This document shows, one piece after another, positions 17,003 through 27,666 of a stretch of DNA of 64,000 nucleotides. Below the pieces are notes generated by a model that was not told where the DNA came from, ran no database searches, and saw only the letters and a list, made by a program, of their open reading frames with translations. Source of the DNA: a virus; the IMG/VR virus record IMGVR_UViG_3300027759_000053, positions 80,479 to 144,478 of that record, one strand, 5' to 3'. Numbering within the stretch: position 1 is the first letter of the stretch; every line of letters begins with the position of its first letter. A program made the position numbers and the translations under genes.

Positions 17003-17436
17003 TACAAATCTCCTTCTCTCCTGTTTTCGGAGTAGTGTACATCAAAATGTCCGCCGGGGTAGCGGCTCATAAGTTTATTTACGTTTTCTGCAATAACGTC
17101 ATTGGGATCTAGGTTCAATGCACGACAAGCATTGATCCAGTACCACATGATATCACCCAGTTCACGTTTCATGTGAAATACGTTTTCTTCGGTTAACGGT
17201 TTACCTTGGAACAACATTTTCTTGGGTATCTCGCAAAACTCTCCGGTTTCGGCAGCAAGTCCCAGTGCGCCGGTGATTAATAGCGGAACATTAATATCTG
17301 GGCCATGTGTGTCTGTTTCGTAATTGAAGTTGGCGTCCAGCTCATCCAACCGATTCATAAATGTGGTTAGATCTCGTGATGGTTGGCTGGTAACTGCACC
17401 AACAAATTCGGAATAACGATTCAAGTCTACAGTCAT
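17002..17436 (-). CDS. mazG: MazG-type nucleotide pyrophosphohydrolase
   Basis: 144 aa. 'GLAAETGEFCEIPKKMLFQG' and 'MKRELGDIMWYWINACRAL' give the ExxE...ExxD metal-binding pattern of all-alpha NTP pyrophosphatases. Phage MazG proteins hydrolyse dNTPs or alter alarmone levels. It is first in its operon behind an early sigma70-type promoter. Confidence 0.88.
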   Translation of the reverse strand: MTVDLNRYSEFVGAVTSQPSRDLTTFMNRLDELDANFNYETDTHGPDINVPLLITGALGLAAETGEFCEIPKKMLFQGKPLTEENVFHMKRELGDIMWYWINACRALNLDPNDVIAENVNKLMSRYPGGHFDVHYSENRREGDL

Positions 17437-17458
17437 AAAAAACTCCTAGTTTGCACAA

Positions 17459-17487
17459 TTATACACTATGCAACACTAGGAGTCAAT
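17459..17487 (-). promoter_or_regulatory. Early sigma70-type promoter for mazG
   Basis: TTGACT, 17 bases, TATAAT on the minus strand, 22 bases before the mazG start. Confidence 0.8.
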
Positions 17488-17500
17488 TAGTTTTGGTTAA

Positions 17501-19093
17501 TTAAGCTGATCGTAACCAGGCGCTACTTGTTGAGCTGTAAATTAACTTAATTGCTACATTACCAGCTGAGGCAAAAGTAGTTGGTACCCATTTTACAGTA
17601 CCACCAATGGCTCGAACATTGCACGAAGTTAATGGTGCTAATGTACTGATTACCATTTCTGTACCATTAACTGCTGATGCTGGGATAGTAACCCATAGAT
17701 TTGCAATTGTTGCACTACTTGCAGTATCAATGATGAATGTATTATATGCTACGTTGGCTACTAGTTCTTGTCCAGTAACCACAGTGGCTAAGAAATTGCT
17801 AGTGTTAATTCTTCCACCAGTGGTAACAAGATTGCCACCAACATTGATGTTACTAGCAACACCAACACCACCAGCAACAACTAATGCACCAGTAGTAGTA
17901 GAAGCAGCAGCCGATGTAGTTGTTGCAGCAGCAACAAGGTTACCACCTACAACTGCTACGCCAGCGATACCTGCACCACCAGCAACAACTAATGCACCAG
18001 TAGTAGTAGACGTTGATACTGTTGTTGCGGCAGCTACAACATTACCACCAACGTTTAATACGCCAACAACAGCAGCACCACCTTTTACTACTAGTGCTCC
18101 GGTGTTAGTATCAACAGATGTTGTTGTTGCCGAAGCTACAATGTTACCGTTTGCCTTAATTACACCAGCAAACGTTGAAGTACCGGCTGTTGCACCGATA
18201 AAAATTTGAGTTGCACCGCCTAATAGGAAACCGGTGGTTGGTGTTGTGTTGGCCAGAAATACTGTGCTTGCACTTGTTCTAAAATGACCTGCTTGTGCCC
18301 ATACATTGCCTGTGGCGACGAAGTCAGCAGTTGATGTAACATTGCCAGTAAATGAACCACTAGCTGGTGGGGCATATGGATTACCGTTCGCTGCCCAAAA
18401 AATGCCGTTAGTAGTAACAACATTGCCAGTAGATCTAACATTGTCTATAGTTAGATTTCCGGTAATACTTAAACCGCTTAGATCAATGTCTCTGTTGCGG
18501 ATTAAATCTCTAATACCAATTGTAGTACCTTTGTCTACTGTGAAGAACTCAAACAAATAATTGGTATTATTGGCAATTTCTGCACTATTAAATGTGATGA
18601 TCGGAGGACTAGTTCCTGCTAAGCCTGCAATTGTGTCAGGATCACCAAGTGTACATGTACTTGGTAATGTCAATGTATATCCAGCACTGGGATTGGATAC
18701 CCATAATTTAATGCTTGAATATTGTCCGCTTGCGCTGTCAGGGAAACTGAAAGCTAGGGTAGTTGACCCGCTCATGGTAATTTTTTGGAAATTACCGTTA
18801 GTAAAGTCAACTGTAATTGACCCGCTAACACTACCAATATCGTTATAAGTTTCTCTATAGCTGGTTAAACTGGCACCAACAATAGCATTACCTTGTAGAT
18901 TGTTATCTATAGTAGTGTTAGTTAACGCAGTTTTGAGTACAGCCTTGGACTGTAAATCTTCGACTTCTGCTTTAATATATGTAAAATTGTTTCGAATGTT
19001 GGTAAAGTTGTCACGAAAGCCCTGACTGTCATTGTCTTGGCCTGCAACTGGGTATGTACCATCAATATTATTTGGATTAACTTGGCTTGTCAT
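17501..19093 (-). CDS. Tail-fibre-like structural protein with TGALVV repeats
   Basis: 530 aa. The N-terminus 'DNDSQGFRDNFTNIRNNFTY' matches the attachment-like motif of the two upstream fibre genes. The C-terminal half has at least three ~37-residue repeats built on 'TGALVVAGGxGxAGxxxVGG' followed by 'NxVAAATT', giving near-identical DNA repeats at ~17830-18130. Low-complexity Ser/Thr/Ala composition is typical of long trimeric β-fibres. Last gene of the fibre operon. Confidence 0.75.
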   Translation of the reverse strand: MTSQVNPNNIDGTYPVAGQDNDSQGFRDNFTNIRNNFTYIKAEVEDLQSKAVLKTALTNTTIDNNLQGNAIVGASLTSYRETYNDIGSVSGSITVDFTNGNFQKITMSGSTTLAFSFPDSASGQYSSIKLWVSNPSAGYTLTLPSTCTLGDPDTIAGLAGTSPPIITFNSAEIANNTNYLFEFFTVDKGTTIGIRDLIRNRDIDLSGLSITGNLTIDNVRSTGNVVTTNGIFWAANGNPYAPPASGSFTGNVTSTADFVATGNVWAQAGHFRTSASTVFLANTTPTTGFLLGGATQIFIGATAGTSTFAGVIKANGNIVASATTTSVDTNTGALVVKGGAAVVGVLNVGGNVVAAATTVSTSTTTGALVVAGGAGIAGVAVVGGNLVAAATTTSAAASTTTGALVVAGGVGVASNINVGGNLVTTGGRINTSNFLATVVTGQELVANVAYNTFIIDTASSATIANLWVTIPASAVNGTEMVISTLAPLTSCNVRAIGGTVKWVPTTFASAGNVAIKLIYSSTSSAWLRSA

Positions 19094-22000
19094 TTATACG
19101 AATACTCCATCCTGTGGGAATTTAATATATTTATCTAATGATTCTGGAACCTCATATTTGTCTCTGTTGTTGCTAAATGCAGTTCCACCACGGATTCCAC
19201 CACGCTCGTCGCCCTCACGACAGTAACAGCTACCCCCGTCAAATGTGGTTTCATCACTACCCAAAGTGCCTTCAAAAGGCAAATATTTAGGAATAGATAC
19301 ATTTTTGGATAGTTTGTATTGTAGCGTTGATGCCGGGTATGTTTTACCGCTACGTATTTTAATAGTTTGATTTACAATTAACTCTTGTACAAACTCTAAA
19401 TGGATTTCCGAGTCATCACTTTGATCATAGTACCCATTAAATAGTCCAGTGCTGGGACTATCAAATCCTGTGTCATCGCTATCAAATCCAACAGTGGGTA
19501 TTGAGTTGAATTTAAAGGCCCAAATTCCGCATCTTTGATTTTTAGTACTTAACCCACTTAGTTTATCTAGGTACCCCGGAATACTAGTAGTACCATCTTC
19601 GAGTAACCATCCATCGTTAGTTGGGTCACCGCCAAAGTTTTCTTGCTGAGCAAAAATTATAGTTTCGTTGTTTTGAAAACTTTGCACTCCATCAATCAAT
19701 GATTCACGTATTAATCTAGATCTTAATGAACCATTTATATTACTAAAATAGGTCGAAACAGCATAATCAGCATTTGCAGATCCGTTAATCTTGATACTAG
19801 AGCCAATTATTCCAGTCACGTCATTTGATACTGTAATAGTATTATCTACAATTTCAGTGATATAAGTATCGGCAGGTATAGTTGAAGTAGAATCCAAATT
19901 AGAAATTTGCCATCCTACCCCGAACGCCAAATCGTTACCAACTACAATAGTGTTTGCCGAAGTTACTGCAAATTTGAAACTAGTAACAACACTGTCAGAT
20001 CCTTGGCCCAAGTTGGGATATTTATCAAAGGTAGTATCCCTACTAGGCAAGAATGTTGCGTTAACCACATCATAAAATTTAGAAAGATAGTTTTCCCACT
20101 GATATCTATCAGCTACAAAAGAAAAATTTCCAGCTGGAAATTTTGGAGTATTTTTTAATCTATATTGAACTAATTTTCCAGCGCCGGGTTGAACATAGGC
20201 TAATATAATAGCCTTAATTGGGCCAAGTACTTGACCATTTTCTTGCACAGACGTCATCCAACTTGGCAATGCTCCCCTATTGGTGTATCCAATTGCATTA
20301 TCAATTTGATATTGCATATTTGTAAAACTGTTCGGATAGATAGTTTTATATTCGGTATTGCCTATTAAATATCCATTTGCAATATTAAGTTCTTTACTTA
20401 GCGGAGGCCCTGCGGTGGCATACGTTTGAGTATCTACTGCATCAACATATACTATTTCGTAAACAATATTACCATTGGCGTCTATTGCACGGGCGATTTT
20501 AATATCTCCAAAATTGATAACTTTGGTATAATGATTACGCTCAACGGCAGATGTGTATGTCGCAATCTGAGAAGGACTTAATCCAGATAAGAATTGTATA
20601 CGTAAACTTTTTCTAATTCCAAAGTAAGGATCATCAGGTCTGTATAGTACTGATTCTGGAAATAGGTCTTGATCTTCAATCAAGTTCTTGTATGCCAATC
20701 TTTGCTCTTTTGATGGTAATGCCTTAAGCCATAAATTTTCGTACGGCGCAAGATTGCGTTGACTGATATGTATTACAAAATTTTTCTCACTGCTGATACT
20801 ACCGTCGATTGCAATAGCCTTGGCAGTAAAATAACAATCTTGATCAAAAGTAGTAGAACCTCCGTCAATTGCTGTAGAAATTGAATTTGAGCTAGTAGAT
20901 GCTACAGTTGTAGTAGTAATGTCACTAAAAGTAAGAACTGTTCCTTGACTCACATAGATGGCCGGACGTACTTCAATTTGGTTATCGTCAATGATTGCAG
21001 TTACTTCACAGCCAGCCGCAACTCCAACTCCCTGAATACTCATTCCTATGTTAATATTTGTAGTTGATAGTAGATTTATTCGACCTATACTGCCATCCAG
21101 TGAAAAATATCGAAACGTAACTCTGCCAACAAATCGTCCAGTTGATAGTAATTTTAATCCTTGCGGTATACGTTTGTACGGATTATATACTAAACTATAC
21201 TCTAATTCTTTTCCTAATGTGTTTGTAGCCGCAATTGACAATTCACTGATTGATCCGTTATTGATATATCCTAAATCAAATGGCGTACTCCATGAAATTT
21301 CTTCATTGATTGTTCTTCGTGCTTTAAAACTAAAAGTTACAGGATCGCTTTTATAAGAAGGTGTTAAAGTTCTATACGCATTGATAGTCAAGCTATAAAT
21401 TTTTTCATCTTCGACTTGGGCAGGAAGTTGTCCAGACAGCCAACCAGTATTCGTATCAATGCTAACACCTGCAGGTAATCCTTCGACGCCTTGATCAAAT
21501 AAAATGGTATCAAATCCAGTACCAGTTGGTGCCGATCCAGTTACTATATAATAAATTTCAATTTCGTCGTTTATTGTTGGTGCATACGTGGATACAGTAC
21601 CTGATGAAGCACTTGCATTGGCTATCACCTGGACGTATGTGATAGTCGTTGGGGTCACATTACTAACAGTAAAGGTACCATTGAAAGTTGAATTAGCAAC
21701 ATTCGCTACTTTAATTACAGAATTGGCAGTATAACTATGTGAAGCAGTAGTAACAGTTACTAGATTTGATACCCTGTTTATACTAGATATAGCATAATGA
21801 GAAAAAGTTAAATTGGCACCACTTACTGAATAATCGTCAATTGGTATTAAAAGTTGTCCGTTAATCCTTACCGAGATTGCGTTGGCACTTGCCGGAGTAC
21901 TGTTAAGTGTATATGGTCCTACAGTAGCATTACCAATAATCAAAGTATCTCTTTGTGCAGCATCTAGTTCATCTAGACCACTGAACAGAAATTCGTCTGC

Positions 22001-22900
22001 ACTCCACGATATGCTTGCTTCTTCAGGATCATATGCAATCATCTTAAAGGCAAATGTATCCCCGGCCAATAATGTGGGATATTCGTACACTGTTGTGATA
22101 GTGTCGTTTCGTTGTAGACTATTACCCAATGTTGTAATTGTTGACACTTGTGGCGCATTGATAATAATTGGTCTATACTTATTATCTGCATCAACCTTGA
22201 TAAAGGTATTATTGATTACAGTAATAAGATTATCGGCAGTATAACTGCCCTTGCTTACAATCAAAACTCTAACAGTTAGAGTGTTATATTTTGCACCGTC
22301 GGTCACTTGCAAAGTGAAATTATAATATTTGTCTCTACTCTTGGGTAAAATATCAAATGATTTATTATCAATGCCATTGGCTTCATAGCCTAACTCGTCT
22401 GAGTTAGCCGCAATTAACGACACATATCCTGACAGTCTTCCGTTGGGAGACAGTGTGGTTCCGGGAGGCAAATCGCCGGATAGTATAGACCATGTTTGTA
22501 GTGCTGAAGAATTATTGTTTATGGCTTGAAAAGTATAATCTAAAAAATTACCATCAAACCAGGCACCAACCAAATCAGGTTTAGGAAAAATTTCTGGACC
22601 GCTAGTGTTACTTACAGTTAAAGAAAAAGATCTATCTGCTACTACACCATTGGGATTTGTGGCTCTAATTGTAAAGGCATACGTCAATGATTGAGCTACT
22701 GTACTTTGAATACTGGGTGTTCCTCGGACTTCTCCAGTGGATCGGTTAACATACATGCCACCCGGCAAATCCCCAGAAATAACACTATAGAAAAGAGATT
22801 GCTCATCGCTGTCAACTGCTTCAAGTTGATACGAATAGAATTGCGTTTCCGGGATAGTACCAAGATTTCCTTTAGCAGTTACCCAAGTAATTACACTCAT
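19094..22900 (-). CDS. Giant structural protein with Ig-like (He_PIG) modules
   Basis: 1268 aa. Several putative Ig/cadherin-like modules are visible, each with the pattern 'SGDLPxGxxLxxxxGxLxG' (e.g. 'YSVISGDLPGGMYVNRSTGE', 'LSGDLPPGTTLSPNGRLSGY', 'GLPAGVSIDTNTGWLSGQLP'). Probably a long tail fibre or adhesion protein binding the host surface. It abuts the next gene exactly and overlaps the upstream fibre gene by one base. Confidence 0.75.
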   Translation of the reverse strand: MSVITWVTAKGNLGTIPETQFYSYQLEAVDSDEQSLFYSVISGDLPGGMYVNRSTGEVRGTPSIQSTVAQSLTYAFTIRATNPNGVVADRSFSLTVSNTSGPEIFPKPDLVGAWFDGNFLDYTFQAINNNSSALQTWSILSGDLPPGTTLSPNGRLSGYVSLIAANSDELGYEANGIDNKSFDILPKSRDKYYNFTLQVTDGAKYNTLTVRVLIVSKGSYTADNLITVINNTFIKVDADNKYRPIIINAPQVSTITTLGNSLQRNDTITTVYEYPTLLAGDTFAFKMIAYDPEEASISWSADEFLFSGLDELDAAQRDTLIIGNATVGPYTLNSTPASANAISVRINGQLLIPIDDYSVSGANLTFSHYAISSINRVSNLVTVTTASHSYTANSVIKVANVANSTFNGTFTVSNVTPTTITYVQVIANASASSGTVSTYAPTINDEIEIYYIVTGSAPTGTGFDTILFDQGVEGLPAGVSIDTNTGWLSGQLPAQVEDEKIYSLTINAYRTLTPSYKSDPVTFSFKARRTINEEISWSTPFDLGYINNGSISELSIAATNTLGKELEYSLVYNPYKRIPQGLKLLSTGRFVGRVTFRYFSLDGSIGRINLLSTTNINIGMSIQGVGVAAGCEVTAIIDDNQIEVRPAIYVSQGTVLTFSDITTTTVASTSSNSISTAIDGGSTTFDQDCYFTAKAIAIDGSISSEKNFVIHISQRNLAPYENLWLKALPSKEQRLAYKNLIEDQDLFPESVLYRPDDPYFGIRKSLRIQFLSGLSPSQIATYTSAVERNHYTKVINFGDIKIARAIDANGNIVYEIVYVDAVDTQTYATAGPPLSKELNIANGYLIGNTEYKTIYPNSFTNMQYQIDNAIGYTNRGALPSWMTSVQENGQVLGPIKAIILAYVQPGAGKLVQYRLKNTPKFPAGNFSFVADRYQWENYLSKFYDVVNATFLPSRDTTFDKYPNLGQGSDSVVTSFKFAVTSANTIVVGNDLAFGVGWQISNLDSTSTIPADTYITEIVDNTITVSNDVTGIIGSSIKINGSANADYAVSTYFSNINGSLRSRLIRESLIDGVQSFQNNETIIFAQQENFGGDPTNDGWLLEDGTTSIPGYLDKLSGLSTKNQRCGIWAFKFNSIPTVGFDSDDTGFDSPSTGLFNGYYDQSDDSEIHLEFVQELIVNQTIKIRSGKTYPASTLQYKLSKNVSIPKYLPFEGTLGSDETTFDGGSCYCREGDERGGIRGGTAFSNNRDKYEVPESLDKYIKFPQDGVFV

Positions 22901-24783
22901 TATATTATTACTGCCTCAATTATTTTTGTTCCATTGGCCTGATTTGATTCAAGACTTTTTGCAAATACAGCTAAACCATACCCGTTGTCTCGGCCAATAC
23001 TCCTTGCATATCCTTCGGTGGTAGAAGTAACTAAAAGATCACCTTTTGTTACTGGACCGGTTACTCTCACAGGAACCCTTCCTCGTAGTGCCACTGGCAG
23101 TCCGTCAAGATCAGCATTCATTAAGTAAGCAGGATTGGTTGAAATAACTCCGGCTACTCTAGTGTCAGCAAATTCATTGGTAATTGTAATTTCTTGTTCG
23201 CCACCAAATACAACAACAGTACCAGTTTCATAATTATAATCTGACAGATAGTTTTCTGCCAAGTCAGCATATTTGGCTTGAGTTGACACTCCAAAGAATG
23301 TGTTATACCAGGCAGTTGGTGACCCCAAGTTAGAAACCAAATTTGCCGACGGTATAATATCCCCAGCATGAGTAATTGCTCGTCCACCGGAGCCCCCAAT
23401 GTGCAAATTACCAGTTGCAATGCCAACTCCACCAATGATTTGTACTGCACCGGTTGTTGTAGATGTTGACTGAGTGTTACTATCAAATTCTGTTACACCG
23501 CCACCACCAATACGAACTGTGGTTGCACCGGTGTTAAATACCTCCGCTACCGCAGTGGTTGTGCTTAAAGAAGCAGCACCGGTAGTGTTGATATTGATAT
23601 TTGCAGTTGAGGTTAATATTCCAGCCAAAGTCATTGCACCACTAAAGTCAGTGTCAAATGCCCAAATTTTGGCCCATCGTGTACTTGTACTTGATCCTAT
23701 ACTGTATGTTAAATTTGTTTCTGGAACAATATTCCTACTATTAATTTGTCCTTGTACAGACAGGCTGGTTAGCGTTCCAAGACTGGTAATGAAAGGTTGT
23801 GCAACGGTAAAAATAGTTCCTTGTACATTTGCTCTAACATTACCGCCGGCGGCGGTATGTAAATTACCGGACCAAATATTACCAGCAACTCCTAACCCAC
23901 CTAGCACAATAACAGCACCAGTTGAAGTTGAAGTTGATTGTGTTAGAGAATTAAATGTTGTAGCCAATCCAACAGGACCACCGTTAAAAGAAGTAGCTGC
24001 TGTTTGCACTGGGCTTCCATTGATGTAAATGGTATCTGACCCAGCAAAATTTAAACTACCGACATAATAACCAGACACAGATAAATTTGCCACATTTGCA
24101 AATGTTGCTCTTAAATTTCCTTGTACATACAAGTTGCCTTGAGTACTAACACCACCGGTCACTTGCAATGCGCCCGACGTATTGCTGGTAGCAGCGGTAG
24201 TATTGCTTATTAGTAAAGAACCAAATCTGACATTACCGTAGGTCCCACTGATAACATTTGCAGTATCAGTGATATTGTCCATGTACACCAGCGTACCAGT
24301 GGTATTTTGCCAACCCAAGAAACCTAGTCTCTGTGCGCCTTTGTAATATTGCCATTCTAATCCAATATCGGTTCCGTCATTGATAGTTAATGGCGTTGCA
24401 GAATAGTGCAATGCAAGAATTGGTGATCCGGACTGTTGACTCTGACTTGCTGCTTGACTTCCGGTAACATTTAGATTTCCAACAACAGTTAAGTTACCAA
24501 TGATATAACCGCCACCTTGACTAACGTATAAGTTTCCGTTACTAGTCACTGTGTTACCAACAATACTATTGGCATTCACGTAGGTATTTGCAAATATAAA
24601 TGTATTCGAAATCAATTGTCCGGCAGTAACGCTAACTGCACTAATAATACTAGACTCAGTTCCTGCAAATAGTGTTGCATTTATAAGGTCAAAATTATCG
24701 TTTACTGTACCAAATGCTGTTCGAATTGGGTCACCGGACCCGTCGTTTGCTGCTGAACCTATAGATACTAATGATGTTGGCAT
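22900..24783 (-). CDS. Tail-fibre-like protein with C-terminal chaperone-like domain
   Basis: 627 aa. N-terminal motif 'DGSGDPIRTAFGTVNDNFDL'; the middle is rich in 'TSTSTGAVIVLGGLGVAGN' repeats; the C-terminus 'AKYADLAENYLSDYNYETGT' onwards resembles the removable C-terminal domains of cyanophage fibres (peptidase G2/IMC-like). This suggests trimerisation with possible autocleavage. Confidence 0.75.
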   Translation of the reverse strand: MPTSLVSIGSAANDGSGDPIRTAFGTVNDNFDLINATLFAGTESSIISAVSVTAGQLISNTFIFANTYVNANSIVGNTVTSNGNLYVSQGGGYIIGNLTVVGNLNVTGSQAASQSQQSGSPILALHYSATPLTINDGTDIGLEWQYYKGAQRLGFLGWQNTTGTLVYMDNITDTANVISGTYGNVRFGSLLISNTTAATSNTSGALQVTGGVSTQGNLYVQGNLRATFANVANLSVSGYYVGSLNFAGSDTIYINGSPVQTAATSFNGGPVGLATTFNSLTQSTSTSTGAVIVLGGLGVAGNIWSGNLHTAAGGNVRANVQGTIFTVAQPFITSLGTLTSLSVQGQINSRNIVPETNLTYSIGSSTSTRWAKIWAFDTDFSGAMTLAGILTSTANININTTGAASLSTTTAVAEVFNTGATTVRIGGGGVTEFDSNTQSTSTTTGAVQIIGGVGIATGNLHIGGSGGRAITHAGDIIPSANLVSNLGSPTAWYNTFFGVSTQAKYADLAENYLSDYNYETGTVVVFGGEQEITITNEFADTRVAGVISTNPAYLMNADLDGLPVALRGRVPVRVTGPVTKGDLLVTSTTEGYARSIGRDNGYGLAVFAKSLESNQANGTKIIEAVII

Positions 24784-24812
24784 ATTTTTTTAATCCATTA
24801 TTTTGTTATCAT

Positions 24813-27281
24813 TTAACCACCAAGGGCCTTTAGTCTAGCTGCTAGTTGATTAAGTGCTGCTGATATAGTATTAACTCCCGCATTCCAGTTACTGATATTT
24901 GCTACAGTAAACGGTTCACTGCCGGGAATATACGGTATTGTTTGTGAATTGCCATTTAAATCAAATTTTAATCCACAATTTATTAAAGTAAAAGCTCCAT
25001 CTTTTTCAAGTCTGACTAATGATGTATTTGCATTCAGATATACGTTACCAGTAGAACGTACAGCAGCATTTCCTCCTATTGTGGTAAAATATCCATCATG
25101 GGGGAATGAAGGTAAACCTGATTGCTCAAAGTTTCCACTGAAATTCTCACCGTACATACCAATATTGATATAATTATTTGTGGTGTCGCCATCATCGGCA
25201 ATAATTTTTATTGCACCCTCGGACTTTGATCCTGTGTTAGTATTTTGCAAAGCAATAAAAAACTTTGAATTAATATTCCCCAAGAACGATGCTGCGATAT
25301 TAGCATCATCAAATTGAGGATATGCACCTACATGTATACTTTCTCCGACAAATATGTTTGCATTTGCAATAAGTGTTGGTACCTGAAGATTGGCCCTGAA
25401 TATAGCACCTTCCACTGTATTTGCTGTAAATTGCAAATTAGAATATAATTCAGTTATAGAAACATTACCTACGTTAACCATATTGTAAATCGTTGCTACA
25501 TTTGTTGTAAGTGCATTACTTTGAGTATATAAATTATTAATTGTTACAGCCTGTGTAGCGGCATTTGATGTCAATGAAGTAATACTAGCCTGCTGAGAAG
25601 ATGCATTAGTTGTTAGTGTTCCTAAGGTAACATCTATAGATGTTATATTTCCTCGGAGAGTATTAATATTTCCTGCTTGTACAGCAGCATTTGCAGTTAG
25701 TGTGACAATGTTTGATGTATGCCCAGAAACAGTTGTATCTAGGCTACTAATTAGTATAGCCTGCGCTGCTGCATTTGAACTTAGGGTATTTAATGTCAAA
25801 GCCTGGCTACCAGCATTAGCAAGTAAGGTATTTAGAATACTACCTTGACTGGCAGAATTTGAAATCAAGTTATCAATGGATAACGATTGAGACCCTAAAT
25901 TTGCATCAATGGATACAATTCGCAAATTAGCTGCAATAATGTTTGCTTGTAACGCTGATATTAAAGTTGATTGTGTAGCTGCATTTGCATTTGCGGCTGT
26001 AATATTTGCACGTAGATTATTAATTAATGTGTCTTGAACAATTGCATTTGCAGTTAACGTACTTAATTCTGAGGCTTGGGTAGCAGCATTTGCAGTTAAT
26101 GTGTTAAGTGTTGTGGCCTGTGTAGCGGCATTTGATAATAAAGTATTAATACTTGCTTGTTGAGTGCCTGCATTAGATTGTAATGCTGAGATAGCCAAAT
26201 TGGCTGCAGTTACATTAGCATTGATTGGAGCAACATTTGTGTTGCCGACGAAAGCAGTACTTTGTACAGACCCATCTGAGAACTGAATTTGAGTTCCTAA
26301 TTGTAATTTAACGACTCCGGCATTGGTAATCTCTACTCTAGTAATATCTTGTGTTTGTAATTTTATAGCATTGGTTTGTGTGTGCAGTAGTAAATTACCG
26401 CCAGTATGCCATATGTATCCTTCATGCGGTAGTACTTCTGGATAGCCAGGATCACTATAGTTACTACCAGCTACTCCCATTGATAAAAAATTACTGGCAT
26501 CGTTACCGTCGTCGGCAGTTATGACAAAATCCCCAGATCCCAATGGATCAACGTTTTGTAAATTTAATTGGAAATATCGACTTCCACTGTACAAGTTGGC
26601 GGTAAGTGCAGTATTGCCAAAAAACAATCCTGCAGGATTGGCCCAGATTTCGCCAGTGTCATGAGCAGGGCCTACTATAATATGATCTTTGACTTTAAGG
26701 TTAACATTTGCTAGTAACCAATTGGCAGTAACGTTACCGCTGAATGTGTGTGCTGTTCCATTTGCTTTGGTAGCAATAGCTGCATTTGCAGCAGTTACAT
26801 TTGCATTAATCTGTGCAAACTGTACAGAAACGGCTGCATTACCGAGGGCATTGTTAATACTAGTATCAACATAACTTACGTTCGCTTTGACTATAACTAA
26901 ACTATTAATCTGCGCGGCCTGGGCAGCTGAATTACTTTCAAGAGTGGTTATTCTTGCTGAATGATTGCTTATAACTACATTTGCAGCAGCTACATTGGCA
27001 TTGATGCTGTTAGTAATAGACCCTGTTACGTTGGCTAAATTACTGGCGATAGAAGTGTTTACATATGACTTGCTTGCTGCCTGGGATACATCATTGACAG
27101 TTAATACAACGTTACCTGTGCGCCCAGCTACAGAATAAACTAGTACATTAGCGGCTGTAACTTCTACGTTTCCGCTGTAAAGTTCATCAAAATTTTCGTT
27201 TATTTTTGTAAAAGCAACACGTAGATCATCGCCTGTGCCATCGCTAGCCGAAGTACCTACATCAACAGTTTGTTTTGCCAT
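24813..27281 (-). CDS. Tail-fibre-like protein with long heptad-like repeats
   Basis: 822 aa. N-terminal motif 'DGTGDDLRVAFTKINENFDE'; then about 300 residues of 'NAATQATTLNTLTANAATQA'-type repeats, predicted to form an extended helical rod; β-rich patches 'DGNDASNFLSMGVAGSNYSD' and 'DGDTTNNYINIGMYGENFSG' occur twice, indicating an internal duplication. First gene of the fibre operon behind a CATAAATA late box. Confidence 0.78.
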   Translation of the reverse strand: MAKQTVDVGTSASDGTGDDLRVAFTKINENFDELYSGNVEVTAANVLVYSVAGRTGNVVLTVNDVSQAASKSYVNTSIASNLANVTGSITNSINANVAAANVVISNHSARITTLESNSAAQAAQINSLVIVKANVSYVDTSINNALGNAAVSVQFAQINANVTAANAAIATKANGTAHTFSGNVTANWLLANVNLKVKDHIIVGPAHDTGEIWANPAGLFFGNTALTANLYSGSRYFQLNLQNVDPLGSGDFVITADDGNDASNFLSMGVAGSNYSDPGYPEVLPHEGYIWHTGGNLLLHTQTNAIKLQTQDITRVEITNAGVVKLQLGTQIQFSDGSVQSTAFVGNTNVAPINANVTAANLAISALQSNAGTQQASINTLLSNAATQATTLNTLTANAATQASELSTLTANAIVQDTLINNLRANITAANANAATQSTLISALQANIIAANLRIVSIDANLGSQSLSIDNLISNSASQGSILNTLLANAGSQALTLNTLSSNAAAQAILISSLDTTVSGHTSNIVTLTANAAVQAGNINTLRGNITSIDVTLGTLTTNASSQQASITSLTSNAATQAVTINNLYTQSNALTTNVATIYNMVNVGNVSITELYSNLQFTANTVEGAIFRANLQVPTLIANANIFVGESIHVGAYPQFDDANIAASFLGNINSKFFIALQNTNTGSKSEGAIKIIADDGDTTNNYINIGMYGENFSGNFEQSGLPSFPHDGYFTTIGGNAAVRSTGNVYLNANTSLVRLEKDGAFTLINCGLKFDLNGNSQTIPYIPGSEPFTVANISNWNAGVNTISAALNQLAARLKALGG

Positions 27282-27302
27282 AGATCATCCTAATATACTA
27301 GG

Positions 27303-27310
27303 TATTTATG
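27303..27310 (-). promoter_or_regulatory. Late promoter box CATAAATA for the fibre operon
   Basis: Minus-strand box 21 bases before the fibre ATG, leaving a leader with AGGAT as Shine-Dalgarno. Confidence 0.65.
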
Positions 27311-27339
27311 GCAGTTAAAGTAGATTGGGTTTTGAGAAA

Positions 27340-27666
27340 TCAATAAGGATTGAAGCTACTGCCGCAGCCGCAGGTGGTTTGGGCTTGCGGATTATCAATG
27401 CTAAAGCTAGAACCCATTGCATCTTCGGTATATTTGATCTTGGCATTTTGCAGATACTGTGCGCTCATGCTATCTACCAGCATTGTTACCCCATCAACAC
27501 TGACATCAAAATCATCTTCATTTTGCTCTTCATCAAAAGTGAACCCGTATTGCATACCCGAGCACCCGCCGCCCTGCACAAATACACGTAGTTTAAGATT
27601 AGGATTTCCCTCTTCTTCGAAAAGCTGTTTTAGCTTACTTACTGCACTTTCATTTAGTTCTATCAT
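27340..27666 (-). CDS. A-type iron-sulfur carrier (IscA/ErpA-like)
   Basis: 108 aa. The three cluster-binding Cys are at 35 ('GGGCSG'), 99 and 101 ('TCGCGSSF'), exactly the A-type pattern. The start at 27666 has GGAG upstream and an ATGA overlap with the superoxide dismutase stop. Delivers Fe-S clusters to apoproteins; in the phage it may protect or mature viral or host Fe-S enzymes during infection. Confidence 0.92.
   Translation of the reverse strand: MIELNESAVSKLKQLFEEEGNPNLKLRVFVQGGGCSGMQYGFTFDEEQNEDDFDVSVDGVTMLVDSMSAQYLQNAKIKYTEDAMGSSFSIDNPQAQTTCGCGSSFNPY

Noticed and set aside
17830-18130. CRISPR-like repeat array
   Set aside because: The repeats are in frame, encode the TGALVV modules and have no unique spacers.
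17607-18848. Plus-strand open frames rich in Ala/Pro/Val
   Set aside because: Mirror frames of the repetitive fibre genes; no ribosome sites.
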